Shown piece by piece: positions 24,200 to 36,800 of a stretch of DNA of 64,000 nt. The translations under genes were made by a program, and so were the position numbers. Position 1 is the first letter of the stretch; each line of letters starts with the position of its first letter. Under the pieces are notes generated by a model. It made no database searches and had not been told where the DNA came from. It saw only the letters and a program-made list of their open reading frames with translations. Location of the stretch: NCBI RefSeq assembly GCF_945906775.1, contig NZ_CAMDRE010000002.1, positions 62,001-126,000 on the forward strand, given 5' to 3'. Source of the DNA: Citrobacter sp. Marseille-Q6884. GTDB taxonomy: Bacteria > Pseudomonadota > Gammaproteobacteria > Enterobacterales > Enterobacteriaceae.

Positions 24200-26366
24200 T
24201 TTTCCACTCCCGACCGTGAGTCTGCGTAGGGGCCCGGCTCGCACTCAGTGCCTGTGCTTTCGGGGCATCCATCACCAGTTGACCTTCTTTTAACACCACC
24301 ACGCGTTCGACCAGTTCCAGAACCGGAACGCGATGGGTGGCAACGATCAGCGTACGGTTGCCCAGCCACTGGTTTAACCGCTGAATAAACTCCCGCTCGG
24401 TGTGTTCATCCAGGGAGGCACTTGGCTCATCGAGCAGGACGATATTGGGTGAGCGCAGCAGCATTCTTGCCAGCAAAATCGACTGCCGCTGACCGCCGGA
24501 AAGCCCATTCCCTCCCTCCATAATGGGGTGAGCCAGCCCTTTGGCGAGCTGTTTCACAAAGGTGGCTGCACCGCTGACCTCCAGCGCCTCGAAGATCTGC
24601 GCATCGCTGGCGTGCGGGGCGCCAAGCGTCAGGTTCTCGCGCAATGTGCCGAAAAACAGCCGTGCGTTTTGGCTAAGAAACCCGATGTTTCGGCGTAAAT
24701 CAGCCATATCGATTTGCGCCAGACTCAGGTTATCGAGACGAACATCGCCCTGGATTATCTCCACACCGCCTGCCATCGCCTGGAGCAGTGTGGATTTACC
24801 TGCACCGTTACGACCGAGGATAGCAACGCGCTCCCCGGGCATGATTTCCAGACGCGAGATGCGAAGCGGGACGCGCTGATCGTAGCTGTGGTAGCGAAAA
24901 TGCGCGTTTTCAAAGAGATAGTGACCATGAAAAATCTCCTGATGCACCCGGTTTTCATCGTGCTGCGTTTCCGTGGGGAGCTGCATAATGCTGTCCAGCC
25001 CCATCTTTGCCGCTTTGACTTGCTGCCAGCGAGCCAGGACGCCACACAGATTCGCCATCGGAGCGATCATCCTTGAGCCCAGCATCGAGGCCGCCACGAC
25101 CGCCCCGGTGGTCATCGTGCCTTCAATGACCATGGGCGCGCCGAACATAATAATGGCAGCGTACACCAGACTTTGTACCGACATGCCCCAGCCGATCAGC
25201 CCCTGAGTCAGCTTGCGTGTCCGCAGCCCCGATTCGCCGGTAATGCGAATGTAGCTGTTCCACTGCTGCAAAAAACGGTTCTCTGCCTGCATCAGTTTGA
25301 TGTCTTCCAGCCCTTGCACGCTCTCGACCAGTACCGCGTTGCGCAGGGTGGATTCATGCGCCGCCTGGTTGGCGAGCACGGCCAGCTTTTTCTGCAGCAG
25401 CAGACCCGGCAGGATCATCAGCAGGGCGGCGACGGGGGCGATCCACGCCAGCGGTGGCGCGATACAGGCCAACACCACGATAAACAAAAAGAAGAACGGC
25501 AGATCGACGAGGGTGGAGAGGGTTGAGGAGGTGATCATCTCGCGTATTTGCTCGAGTTCGCGCAACTGGGAAATAAAGCTCCCGGTCGAACGGGGAACCG
25601 CGCTGTTGCGCAGTCGCAGGGCGTGGCTGAATACGCGATCGGAAATACGCATATCGGCGCGTTTACCGAGCAGATCCATAATATGTGTACGTGCCTCGCG
25701 CAGCAGAAAACCAAACAGCACCGCGACCAGCACGCCGGTTGAGAGGACATACAGTGTCGGGTACGACTGCGCCGGGATCACCCGGTCGTAAACCTGCATG
25801 GAAAAGATGATCCCGGCGAGTGACAGGACGTTAATCAGGAATGCGGCGATCATGACTGGCAGGTAGGGGCGGAAATCCTGTAACACCAGTTCGCGCATCC
25901 AGTCGGGTTTAAAACGCGAAATATAGCGGTCTACCCGACTGTCTTTCAGCGCTGACAACGGACGCAGCGCGGTGATGGTGTGGATCTCCGGCAGCAAATC
26001 GGCAACTGACAGCCGGTTGCGTTGTCCCTCTTCGGTAATGACAAAAACATCCAGCGTATCTTCACCGTTGAAATGTTCTATCACCATAATCTGGCCGTCG
26101 CGAAGCTCGGCAACAACCGGTAAACGCCACTGACTGAACACCACCTTTGCCGTATCCAGCGGATGAAAGGAAAGCCCAGCCTGACGTGCCAGCTGTGTCA
26201 GAGCCAGCGTCCGGGGTTTCCCGGCAAACCAGGGCGCGTTGGCCTGAATCGCACCGGGCGAGCAGGTGACACGGTAGTGGCTGGCAATGTGGGTTATCGC
26301 CTGCGCCCATTGACTGAGGGCGGGTTCTGCAATCGCGTTTTCAGCATGCGGATCATTGTGGCTCAT
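24180..26366 (-). CDS. bapC: Type I secretion ABC transporter (permease/ATPase)
   Basis: A 728-residue exporter that powers secretion of the giant adhesin. An N-terminal C39-like domain (about 20-130) lacks an evident catalytic Cys. Six membrane helices span about 165-440 and include SLAGIIFSMQVYDRVIPAQSYPTL, typical of LapB/LssB-type exporters. The ATPase has GRNGAGKST, LSGGQRQ and IVLLDEPSASLDE. A non-peptidase N-terminal domain is normal for exporters of RTX-type adhesins. It overlaps the TolC-like gene by 4 bases and the HlyD gene by 20. Confidence 0.92.
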   Translation of the reverse strand: MSHNDPHAENAIAEPALSQWAQAITHIASHYRVTCSPGAIQANAPWFAGKPRTLALTQLARQAGLSFHPLDTAKVVFSQWRLPVVAELRDGQIMVIEHFNGEDTLDVFVITEEGQRNRLSVADLLPEIHTITALRPLSALKDSRVDRYISRFKPDWMRELVLQDFRPYLPVMIAAFLINVLSLAGIIFSMQVYDRVIPAQSYPTLYVLSTGVLVAVLFGFLLREARTHIMDLLGKRADMRISDRVFSHALRLRNSAVPRSTGSFISQLRELEQIREMITSSTLSTLVDLPFFFLFIVVLACIAPPLAWIAPVAALLMILPGLLLQKKLAVLANQAAHESTLRNAVLVESVQGLEDIKLMQAENRFLQQWNSYIRITGESGLRTRKLTQGLIGWGMSVQSLVYAAIIMFGAPMVIEGTMTTGAVVAASMLGSRMIAPMANLCGVLARWQQVKAAKMGLDSIMQLPTETQHDENRVHQEIFHGHYLFENAHFRYHSYDQRVPLRISRLEIMPGERVAILGRNGAGKSTLLQAMAGGVEIIQGDVRLDNLSLAQIDMADLRRNIGFLSQNARLFFGTLRENLTLGAPHASDAQIFEALEVSGAATFVKQLAKGLAHPIMEGGNGLSGGQRQSILLARMLLRSPNIVLLDEPSASLDEHTEREFIQRLNQWLGNRTLIVATHRVPVLELVERVVVLKEGQLVMDAPKAQALSASRAPTQTHGREWKNENQSA

Positions 26367-27772
26367 CGTTTTATCTCCACTGACTGAATGCTGCGGTTAT
26401 TTAAGGCGAACGCCTGACGTAACGATCCGGTGTTGTAGAGGCAGTTCAGCTGTAGCTGACGAAGCTGGTTTTGCGTTTGCAGTTCGGCAAAGCGCGCCTG
26501 ATACACTTCCTGCTCGGCGTTAAGTACATCGAGCAGTGGACGAGAACCGAGATCCAGATACTGCTGCTGATAAAGCTCGCGGGTGCGTTCGCTCAGTTGC
26601 TGCTGGCGACGCAAAATTTGCAGGGCAGTGGCGAGACTCATCGCCTGGCTGCGGGACTCCAGTAATTTTTGGCGGACTTCGAGGCGGGTACGCTGGATAG
26701 AATATTGTGCAGACTCGACCGCGTGGCTGGCAGCATTGCGTCGGGCGGTGAGACCGCCGCCCTGATACAGCGGCATCTCCACTTTTACCCACGTTGAGTA
26801 CTGGGTTTTATCGAGCACGTCATGGCTGGGATATTTATCATTGAGATAGTGCTGAACGGACGGCTCAAGGGAGATGGTCGGCGTCATCTGCGCGTTGGCG
26901 TAATCCAGATTTGCCTGGGCGACATTCGCCTGCGCCCATGCCGCCAGTACCGCAGGAACCAGGCGATCGTCCGGTTTTTCTACATCGCAACTGCTGTTCA
27001 GTTTTACCGGAAACTCATTGCTGATGCTGTTGAGCGAGTTCCAGCCAAGATAGCTCATCAGCGTCGCCTTACTGCTGTCGAGATTGGCCTGATACTGCGC
27101 CAGCTGTGACCGCGCGGACTCAATACGCGCATCGGTTTGCACCACATCTGAAAGCGACGTTGCCCCTTCATCATTACGCTGTCGGGTCAGCCGACCAATA
27201 CCATTGAGTGCGATAAGCTGCTCGTCGGCGGCATCCACCATTTGTTGCCATGTCTGAACCTGAACAATGGCGTTAGCGGTTGCGTGGGCGACGGTATCAA
27301 TGCTGAGTAATACGTTAGCCTGTTGCTGTGCGGCCCCGGCGGTTTCGGCGCGGACCTGGCTTGCGACTTTGCCGAAGTCATACAGCATTTGCGAGACTGA
27401 AATGACCAGCGACGGACTGAAACCATGATCGTTATAGGTATTGCTGTAGCCGTTGTTCATTCCGGCAGTAACCTGCGGATAATATTTTGATTTCGCCACG
27501 TCGATCTGCTCATTTTGCGAGAGCAGTTTACCGATGGATTCACGGATAGAAGGGTGCCAGCTTACGGCGCGGCTTACCGCGTCGTTCAGTGTCAGATTAC
27601 CGGGGGCGGCGGCGCTTAGCGGTAGCTCAGCCACGGAGCCATCCAGAGAAGGGAGCATCTGGCTGGTGGCCAGTCCTTCAGACGTAATGACTTGAGGTTC
27701 ATCTTCAGCATTAACCCGTAAGGAACAGAGCGTTAATGCCAGCAGTACAGCGACAGGGGCGACACGTCTCAT
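26363..27772 (-). CDS. bapB: TolC-family outer membrane channel of type I secretion
   Basis: A 469-residue outer-membrane efflux protein. A signal peptide ends around VNA-ED near residue 23. Two OEP repeats with long alpha-helical hairpins follow; TLNDAVSRAVSWHPSIRES opens the first and QAQANLDYANAQM is in the middle. It should dock with the HlyD and ABC proteins to form the trans-envelope channel for the adhesin. It lies 100 bases after bapA and is coupled to bapC by a 4-base overlap. Confidence 0.9.
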   Translation of the reverse strand: MRRVAPVAVLLALTLCSLRVNAEDEPQVITSEGLATSQMLPSLDGSVAELPLSAAAPGNLTLNDAVSRAVSWHPSIRESIGKLLSQNEQIDVAKSKYYPQVTAGMNNGYSNTYNDHGFSPSLVISVSQMLYDFGKVASQVRAETAGAAQQQANVLLSIDTVAHATANAIVQVQTWQQMVDAADEQLIALNGIGRLTRQRNDEGATSLSDVVQTDARIESARSQLAQYQANLDSSKATLMSYLGWNSLNSISNEFPVKLNSSCDVEKPDDRLVPAVLAAWAQANVAQANLDYANAQMTPTISLEPSVQHYLNDKYPSHDVLDKTQYSTWVKVEMPLYQGGGLTARRNAASHAVESAQYSIQRTRLEVRQKLLESRSQAMSLATALQILRRQQQLSERTRELYQQQYLDLGSRPLLDVLNAEQEVYQARFAELQTQNQLRQLQLNCLYNTGSLRQAFALNNRSIQSVEIKR

Positions 27773-27812
27773 AGTTTATCCCTTTCAAAATACGGCAGTG
27801 ACGACTGTTATT

Positions 27813-27838
27813 GCCCCGGACGTCATGGCATCCGGGGC
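27813..27838 (-). terminator. Hairpin between bapA and bapB
   Basis: GCCCCGGA and TCCGGGGC (27813-27820 and 27831-27838) pair perfectly with a 10-base loop. On the minus strand the following bases are AATAACAG, without a T run, so it is better seen as a partial terminator or mRNA-stability element separating the adhesin message from the exporter genes. Confidence 0.5.
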
Positions 27839-27872
27839 TGTAGTTATGGCGTTATCAGTGACAGCGTTAACT

Positions 27873-30800
27873 TCAGGTCACAATATGATTTTGTTGGATC
27901 AGTTCTTCGAGCGTGGTGTGTACGTTCTCCAGCGTGATGAGGTTAGTGGACTGATACGTAGAACCCGTACCATCGCGGTTAATGGCAATGACCGTGTTGT
28001 TACCGTCGGTGGACACGGAGAGGTAGTTACCGAGCGTGGCGTTTTGCCCGTTCCAGCCTACCAGCAGATCGCCGATATCGATTTTGTCTCCCTGCGCCAG
28101 CGAGAAGTTAGTCCAGGTGTCCGCTGTCCCGTTGCCGCCGGTTGCATCATTGGCGCTGAGCAGGTGATAAATCAGCGTATCGCCGTATGCGCTGCCAATC
28201 ACCCGATCGGCATCGACGGTACTGACGACCTGCGGGTTCATATCGATGGTCAGCGTGGCTGTGTCGGTATGGCCTTTCTGGTCGTTCAGGGTGTAGGTAA
28301 AGGTCTCTTTGGTACTGATGTTGGCAAGTGAGACATCGCTGTTGAGGGTGTAGGTGTAATGCCCATCAATGCCCATCGTCAGTTTGCCGTACAACCCATT
28401 AACGGTAGCGCTGGAGAGACTGCTTCCCAGCGGGTCCAGTGTCGCAGTGCTGCCGCCTGTACCGTTCACCGTCAACAGCGTATGTACGCTGGCGATATGG
28501 TCCCCATCATAGATATTGCCCGTGACGCTGTTCACGCCGGAAGTCTCGAAGTTATCGAGATCGATAATCGAGCCTTTTACGCTTGGGGTGATGGTAATGG
28601 TGCCTACGCCCAGCGCGCCGACGCTGCCGGTATAATCCAGACGATAGTTACCGGCGTGCAGCACAACGCCGTTCAGGGCGATATCGATATTGCCGCCAAT
28701 CAGCAATCCGCCGCTGAAGGAATCCCCCGCGATTCGGGCTCCCTTGCTGTCATACAGTGTCCAGGTCACGTTTAGCCCGCCAAGCGTGAGCCCGGATGCC
28801 ACGTTAAAGTGCAGCACGACATCTTGCACTGCCGTCCCGGCTGCGATCTCAATGGTGCCAGTGCCACTTTTCGAGCTGGGGACCACCAGCGTGCTCCAGG
28901 TGGCGTTACCCACGCTGTTATCCGTAAACGGCTGTGAGGTGTCCTGCAGGGTGGTGACGGCCATCTGACTGCTGATGTCATTGACGGCATCCAGCGCCTG
29001 CGGGGTAGCTTTTATGTTCAGCGAGGCGCTGGCGGTATCGCCGTTTGGCGCTTTGACCGTGTAGACGAAGCTGTCCGGTGTGCTGATGCTGTCTGCGCCC
29101 AGCCCACTTTTCAGCGTATAGGTATAGTTCCCCTTCGCATCGATGGTCAGCGTGCCGTACTGGCCGTCAATACGCGTAGTGCCCGTGCCGCTCACCGCCA
29201 CACCGTTCACTTCGGTGATGACCGTGTTGGCCGGAGCCGAGTCATTAGCCAGAATATTGCCGTTGGTGGAAGCGCTCAGGCTGTCTACCGCGTAGGTGTG
29301 ATCCGCCTGAATATTCAGGGTGTAGGTTGTCAGCAACGCCAGACCACCGGAAGCATTCAGCAGGAACAGATAGTCACCGCCAGGCAGCGTAATGGTGTAA
29401 TCCTTTGATTTTCCGCCTAACAATGCGGTTATCCAGTTGGGCTGTATCCGATATTGCTCGTACTGTTGAATGGCGTCATTGAAGCGATAGATATAGAGAT
29501 CAAAGCCGCCAACCGTCACACCGAGAACATCGGCCTGAACGGTCAGCGTACGGGTCGCGCCATCATCCACATTGAATTTGATCGGCGAGGTCAACCCGTT
29601 CACCAGACTGACGTCGAGGACATTCCCCAGACCGACATTGGCGAGCGTGAAGCCGGTCTGCTTTGATGGCCCGTGGTCTATTGCGCTGACTTCTGTTCCG
29701 TAGGTCAGCGAGGCAATATCGTCCGCCGCCGTCACCGTGCTGCTCGAAGGGCTTTGACCCAGCGTCACCACCAGTTTTGCTGACGAGTGGTCAGCGCCGT
29801 GCGTCAGCGTGTAGGTGAAACTTTCGGAGCGTCCATATACCGATGCCGATGTGCTGGTGAGGGTGTAGGTATAGCTCCCGTCCTGATTAATATGCAGGAT
29901 GCCGTATTTCCCCTGCACATCCACGCCGTTCGCCGGGATGTTAATGACGTTACCGTTGCCATCGGTAATTGAGGTCACCCGCGTGCCGGTAGGGGCGTTG
30001 TCCTGGCCATTGACAGGATCGGTATCGGTGATGAGGTTGCCGGATTCCGTCGTCCCGCCAGTGATATTGCCCGCGCTGGTTTTCACGACGGCAACGTCCA
30101 GGCTGGTATACGCGCCGGTCGCCAGCAGACTGGTGTTATAGCTGACTACGCGATAATCCCCTCCGGCAAGGCCATCATAATTGAGCGTCACGCCGGAGGC
30201 ACCCAGCGTCAGCAGGTCAGCAAACTGAGGTTCCGAGGTATCCACCACCGTGACCCAGGTGTTGAGAGCGGTGTCAAAGCGCTGGATAACAATCTCCATG
30301 CTGCTCAATAGCGACAGCACAATCCCGGTTGCAGCGGCGTTGATGGTGATAGATCCACTGCCGCCAGACGCGATGCTGAAATTGACGGCAGCCGTGTTGT
30401 CTCCCAGCACGTTGGCGACCGTTCCCGCGGCGTTTACCAGCAGGAAACCATAATCGCTTTTATGCTCGCTGCTGATGGTGACGTCCGTTTGTAGCGCCAG
30501 ACGCGTAACGTTATCTTCGGCCAGCAGCGGCAAGACGGGCGCGGTAGTGCTTGCCGGTAATGACGTGTTGCCCGCCGCATCGGTTGCCGTGACGGATAAC
30601 GACTGGCCTTCAATCTGGCGTACCGGCAAGGTGATGCTGTAAACGCCGCTACTGTTGGCAATCGCCGTGACGCTGCCACCGCCTGGCAGGGAGAGGGTGA
30701 CGGTGCTTCCCGCTTCGGCGATACCGCTAACGGTTCCGCCATCGGCGCTGATCAGTATCGTTGGCGGCGGTGGTGGTGTGGTATCCACGATTACGCTGAA

Positions 30801-33800
30801 CGATCCTGACAACCCGCTTGAACCGTTGGCGTTTGTCGCGCTGGCGGTAAACGCGTGGTTGCCTTCACTGAGCGCGCCGCCTGGGGTAAAGCTCCAGAGC
30901 CCGTTGCTGTCAGCGGTGGTTGTGCCCATCAGCGTCCCGTTGTTGTACAGGCTGACGACGGCGTTCGCCTGCGCCGTGCCGCTGATAGTCGGGCGGGTAT
31001 CATTGGTGGTTTTCCCGGCCGCCACTGCGCCGGTGACCGTACCGATATCATCGAATACGCTGGAAATGACCGGTGCGGGTGGAACACCGGTAAACGGTGC
31101 CAGCGCACTACCCGGCGAACCCGTATTACCTGCCGTATCCTGCGCGCTCACTAGCAGCGTTTGCCCGCTGATCTGCGGCGGATCCAGAGTGAAGGTGAAG
31201 TTACCGGCGGCATTGGCTGTTGCCGTGCCGATCACGGTTCCGGTGCTTGTGGTGACGATCACCGTGCTGTTCGGTTCGGCAACGCCGGTTAGCGTGGTGC
31301 CGTTGGCGTTAACGACCAGGTTACCAGGCACGCCCGGCGCGACAGTATCGACCACGATGGCTGCGGCAGATGAGAACCCGCTGGTATTTCCCGCCGTGTC
31401 CGTCGCTGTGATGGTAAAGGCATGCGCACCCTGAGCCAGCGCCGCAGGTGGCGTGTAGTTCCAGCTACCGTTGCCGTCTGCCGTTACGCTGGTCACGAAG
31501 GTGCCATTGTCATAAATATCAACCCGCGCATTGGCTTCCGTTGTGCCGTTCAGCGTCGGTCGTGCGTCGTTGGTGACCTGATTGTTGCCAATCGCCCCGG
31601 TATTCGGGCCGATGTCATCAATGATGCTGCTAATCGAGGGCTGCACTGGTGCGGTCGTGTCTACCACAACGGTAAAGCCAGCCGTCGCGCCGCTGGCATT
31701 ACCCGCGGCATCGGTGGCGGTTACGGTGAAAGTATGTGCGCCGTTAGCCAGCGGCGAGCCAGGGGTAAACGACCAGCTATTATTGCTCTGCACGAGCGCG
31801 GTGCCGAGCAGCGTACTGCCGTCGTAGATCGACACAGTGCTGCCCGCTTCGCCAGTGCCGTTTAGCGTTGGGCGCGCATCGTTAGTCAACTGCCCGTTGC
31901 TCAGCGCCGCATTAAAGACGCCGCCAGCGACATCATCCACCACGGACGTCAGGAGCGGTGCGGATGGCGCAACGGTGTCCACGTTAAGCGTAAACGCGCT
32001 GGAAGCAGGACTGACGTTGCCGGCGGCATCGGTGGCAATCGCAGTGAACACATGCTGACCGTTGCCCAGCGTGGTGGGCAGATATTCCCAGGTACCGTCT
32101 ATCGAGGCGGTAACGGTAGCCAGCAGCGTGCCGTTATCGTAAATGGCAATTCGGGCGCTGGCCTCCGCAGTTCCCGTCAAAACAGGGCGGGTGTCATTGG
32201 TATAGGCGCCGTTCAACAATGTACCGGTACCCGGCGACACGTCATCGATGGCTTCAATAATCGTTGGCGCAAGAGGGGCGACGGTATCGACAATAACCGT
32301 AAATCCGGCAGAGGACGGACTTACGTTTCCGGCGCTGTCCGTGGCGGTTACCGTCAATAAGTGGTTGCCATTGCCAAGCGCGGTGCCTGGCGTGAAGTTC
32401 CATGTGCCGTTACCGTCGGCTGAAACCGTGCCGATAAGCGAACCATTGTCGTAAATTTTGACGGTTGAATTGGCTTCTGCCGTGCCGGTGAGGGCAGGGC
32501 GGGCATCGTTCGTCGCCTGGCCGTTGTTCAGATTGCCGGTCAGCGGACCAACGTCATCAACGACCTGAGTGATCGCTGGCGTGCCGGGCGATACGGTATC
32601 GACCGTGAGCGTAAAACCGTTGGACGCAGGGCTGGTATTGCCTGCGCTGTCAGTGGTGGTAACGGTCAGTGTATGTTGGCCATTGCTCAGCGCGGCGGTT
32701 GGGGTAAAGCTCCAGCTTCCACCTGCCCCCACCGTGGTGGTACCAATGGGGAGACCATCGCTCAGGACAGTAATGATCGAACCGACTTCGCCCGTTCCGC
32801 TAAGGGCCGGATGCGTTTCGTTTGTCGTCTGACCGTTATTGATCGGTCCTGTTGTCGGGGCGGTGTTGTCCTGCACCGAGCTGATAACCGGTGCCACTGG
32901 GGCAACGGAGTCCAGTTCAAGGGTAAAAGAGGACGAGGCTCCCCCGGTATTTCCTGCTTTGTCAGTGGCTACTGCGGTAAAGATATGTTGCCCCTGATCC
33001 AGTGGGGCCGTCGGTGTGAAGCTCCAGTTGCCTGATTCGTCCACCAGCGTCGTACCGAGATCGTTGCCGTTATCCTTAATAGTGATGATGGCACCGGCTT
33101 CGCCTTTGCCGTTCAGCGTAGGCTGCGCGTCGTTGGTCAGTTGCCCGTTTGCCAGCGTTGTGTTGCCTGGCTGATCGTCAATGACGGCGGTAATCTGCGG
33201 TGCCGCTGGCGGTAATGTGTCAACGACCAGGACGAACGGCGGCGTTGCCGGGCTAATATTGCCTGCGCCATCGGTGACGGTTGCGGTCAAGGAGTGGTTG
33301 CCTTCGCCAAGCGCAGGAGCTGGCGTAAAACTCCATAGACCGTTTTCATCGCTGATGGTGGTGCCGATTACCGTGCCGTTATCGCGAAGAGTGACAAGCG
33401 AATTCTTCTCGGTCACGCCCGCAAGCGTCGGGGTGTTATCGTTCGTTGACTGCCCGGAGATGAGCGTCTGTAATGTGCCGACGTTATCCGTTACCGTCAC
33501 AATGGTGGGGGCATCAGGGATTGTGGTATCCACAGTGATCCGAAATTCGGTGGAAGCATCCCCCTGATTCCCTGCGGCATCGGTCGCGCGCACGGTAAAC
33601 ATATGCTCGCCTTCTCCCAGCGCGTTCGTCGGGGTAAAACTCCAGAACCCGCTGCCGCTCACGGTGGTTGTGGCGATCGCCACCCCTTTATCATACAGGG
33701 TGATGGTGGCACCCGCCTCGCCGGTACCGTTTAAGGTTGGACGCGAGTCGTTGGTGATTTGCCCTTTATCTAACGAGCCCGTCCCCGGTGATACGTCGTC

Positions 33801-36800
33801 GATGATGCTGGTAATCGTAGGTGCCGACGGCGCCGTGGTGTCGATGGTAATCGCATAATTGGGCGACTGGCCGCTCGGTGTGCCATTTACCGTTTGCGAC
33901 ACAGAGAAGTTATAGGTGGTGCCATTGGTCAGCGCGGTCGGCAGTTGATAACTCCAGGCACCAGAGTTGGCATCGGCGTCCACCGTGACGAGCAAGACGC
34001 CATTTTGGAAAATGCTGACTTTAGCCCCTGCCGTCGCGTTCCCTTGTAACAGCGGTTGGGTATCGTTGGTGGTTTTGCCGTTGCCTATCTCACCAATACC
34101 GGGGCCGATGTCGTCGATAATCGCCAGCGTCGGCGGATGCGGAACGTTGGAAGTGGAGGCGGTAAAGGGCGTAGGATCGCTCTGATTCCCGGCAGCATCC
34201 CGGGCGATGGCGTTCAGCGACTGACCTTCCGTTTGCGCCGGTGAAATGGTGACGGAATAGTTTCCAGCGCCGTCGGCTATTCCCTGTCCGAGGATCGTGG
34301 TGCCGCTGCGAATGATGACAATACTGTTGGCTTCGGCTGTACCGCTAACGATTGTCCCGTTAGGTTCAATGTCGTTGACCTTAGGTGCATTCGGCGCCTG
34401 TGTGTCGATCGTCAATGTCACCGGGTTGCCAGCCGCCAGCACGTTACCCGCGGTATCTCTGGCACCGAACGTCAGTTGGTGAGTCGCGTTAGGTGTCAGC
34501 GTGACATCAGCGCTCCAGGTACCGTTCGCCGCAACGAGGGCTTCGCCAACGGGATTGCCACCATCGAAAATGACGACCGTACTTCCTGGCGTGCCGGTCC
34601 CGCTGATCGTCGGGGTGGTATCGTCTGTGATGCTGCCGCTGGTGAGTGAACCGGTAATTACCCCGACGTTATCCTGAATATCCGTTACCTGCGGTAACGT
34701 CAGTTTCGTGCTGTTCACCGTGAACGAGAGAGTGCCTGAGCTATTGCTGGCGTTGCCCGCCGCATCGGTGGCGATGGCATGCAGGGTATAGCTTCCGTTG
34801 GCCAGCGCGCTTCCGGGCGTGATGCTCCATTCGCCACCGACTACCGTGGCCGTGCCAATCACCGTATTGCCGTTATACAGCGTGATCGTGTCACCGTCTG
34901 TCCCTGTCCCGCGAAGGGTCGGCGTGTTGTCATCGGTGGTGGCGCCAGGCACAATATCGCCAGTGACATCGCCGACGTTGTCACTGGCGGCGGTAATGAC
35001 CGGTGCATCAGGCGGTGTTGTGTCAATGCTCAATGCGACAGGGTCCGAGCGTACGCTGACGTTGCCCGCCGGATCGGTTGCGGTGATGCTCACCTGGTAG
35101 CTGCCCTGAGCCACTGGCGTGGTTGGGGTAAAGCTCCAGCTGCCATCCGCGCCAACCGTCACTTCGCCCAGCGGCGTGTTGCCGCTATCAAGATAAATCG
35201 TAATACGATCCCCGACGCTTCCCGTCCCGCTGAAGGTTGGCGTGGTGTCGTTGGTGATACCGTTGGTAATCGTTCCGGTTATCGGATTGGCGTCATCGGT
35301 CATCGTCGGTGCAGAGGGTTTGACCGGTGCCAGATTATCTACCGTCAGCGTAAAGCCAGCCGATGGAATACCCGTGTTTCCGGCCACATCGGTCGCCGTG
35401 GCGGTGAGTTTGTGTGGACCATCCGACAGTGGGTCTTTCGGAATGAACGTCCAGGTTCCATTTGCCTGCACTATGGCTGTGCCAATCTCGACGTTATTGT
35501 CAGAAATCGTGATTGTCGCACCAACCTCGCCGGTACCGGACAATTCCGGCTTCGTGCTTTTGGTGCTGCCACCGTTACTCAGCGTCTTTGTCTCACTGCC
35601 AATCAGACCTTCCGCTGACGTGATGACAGGAGCAAGCGGCGGGGTGGTATCAATGGTTAGCGTGAAGTTTCCGGCGCTACTGGCGTTCCCCGCCGTATCC
35701 GTCGCGATAGCGGACAAATTGTGTAAGCCTTCACTGAGAGGCTGGTTGAGCTGCAAACTCCAGCTCCCCCCGGGGAGTACCGTTGCGGTTCCAATGGCGG
35801 TCGCGCCATCGTAGACCGTAATGGTGGAGCCTGCCTCCCCGGTGCCTTTCAGCAGCGGTAGGGTATCGTTTGAACGGCTACCAGAGAGGAGGTCGGTTGG
35901 TGCATTGCCGACGTCGTCGGTGGCTGTCGCAATGGTGGGGGCAGTGGGGGGTGTGATATCCACGGTGACGATGACGGCAGTCTGCGACGTGACGACGTTA
36001 CCGGCGGCATCGGTGGCTGATATTGTAAAGCGGTGGTCACGTTCACTAAGCTGCATGTTGCCCGGAACGGTGTAGCTCCAGGTGCCTGATTTATCGATAA
36101 GGATGACCGTCATAAACAGGCCATTATCATACAGCGACACCAACGAGCCGGGTTCACCGGTGCCCGAGAGGGTTGGTGTGCGGTCATTGGTTACCCAACC
36201 GTTGTCGGCGACGTTGCCGGTGATGGTGCCAACATCATCGCTGACCAGCGTAATGACCGGAACAGTGGGCGCAATGCTATCGACAATGATTTTCCAGCTT
36301 GCGGCGCTGCTGGTGTTGTTGGCGGCATCGGTCGCCGTCACGGTAAATACGTGTGCGCCCTGACTGAGCGCCGTGGTAGGCGTGTAGCTCCAGTTGCCGT
36401 TGCTATCGGCTTTGATGGTCGTTAACAGGACGCCATTATCGTAAATTTTTACCTGAGAGTCGGCCTCGGCGGTACCATTAATTTTCGGCTTATCGTCGTT
36501 CGTCAGCGTATTGTCCTGGATGATGCCGACGATTTCATCAACATCATCCGTGACGGCAAGAATGACGGGGCGATCCGGTGCGGTGAGATCCGGCGCCACG
36601 GCGGAGGTTGGCTGGCTCTCGTTGCCTGTGCTGTCTGTCGCGGTGGCCTTTATCGTTTCGCCATTGACTTGCGATGGTGCGACTTGCACGGTGAAATTAC
36701 CGCCGCTGTCAGCCTGACCCACGCCAATGGTTTTGTTGCTGCTGTCTTTTATGGTGACGGTGCTTCCCGCTTCAGCATGCCCACTGACGGAGCCGCCATT

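Noticed and set aside
26210..26366. Active C39 peptidase in the N-terminal domain of the secretion ABC protein
   Set aside because: No catalytic Cys is evident. It is better read as a C39-like, non-cleaving domain, as expected for exporters of C-terminal-signal adhesins.
30655..35618. Long open frames on the + strand opposite bapA, such as 259 aa at 30655-31434 and 279 aa at 34779-35618
   Set aside because: They are mirror frames of a repetitive, GC-rich coding array. They have repeated low-complexity Val/Pro/Ala content, no ribosome sites and no known domains.
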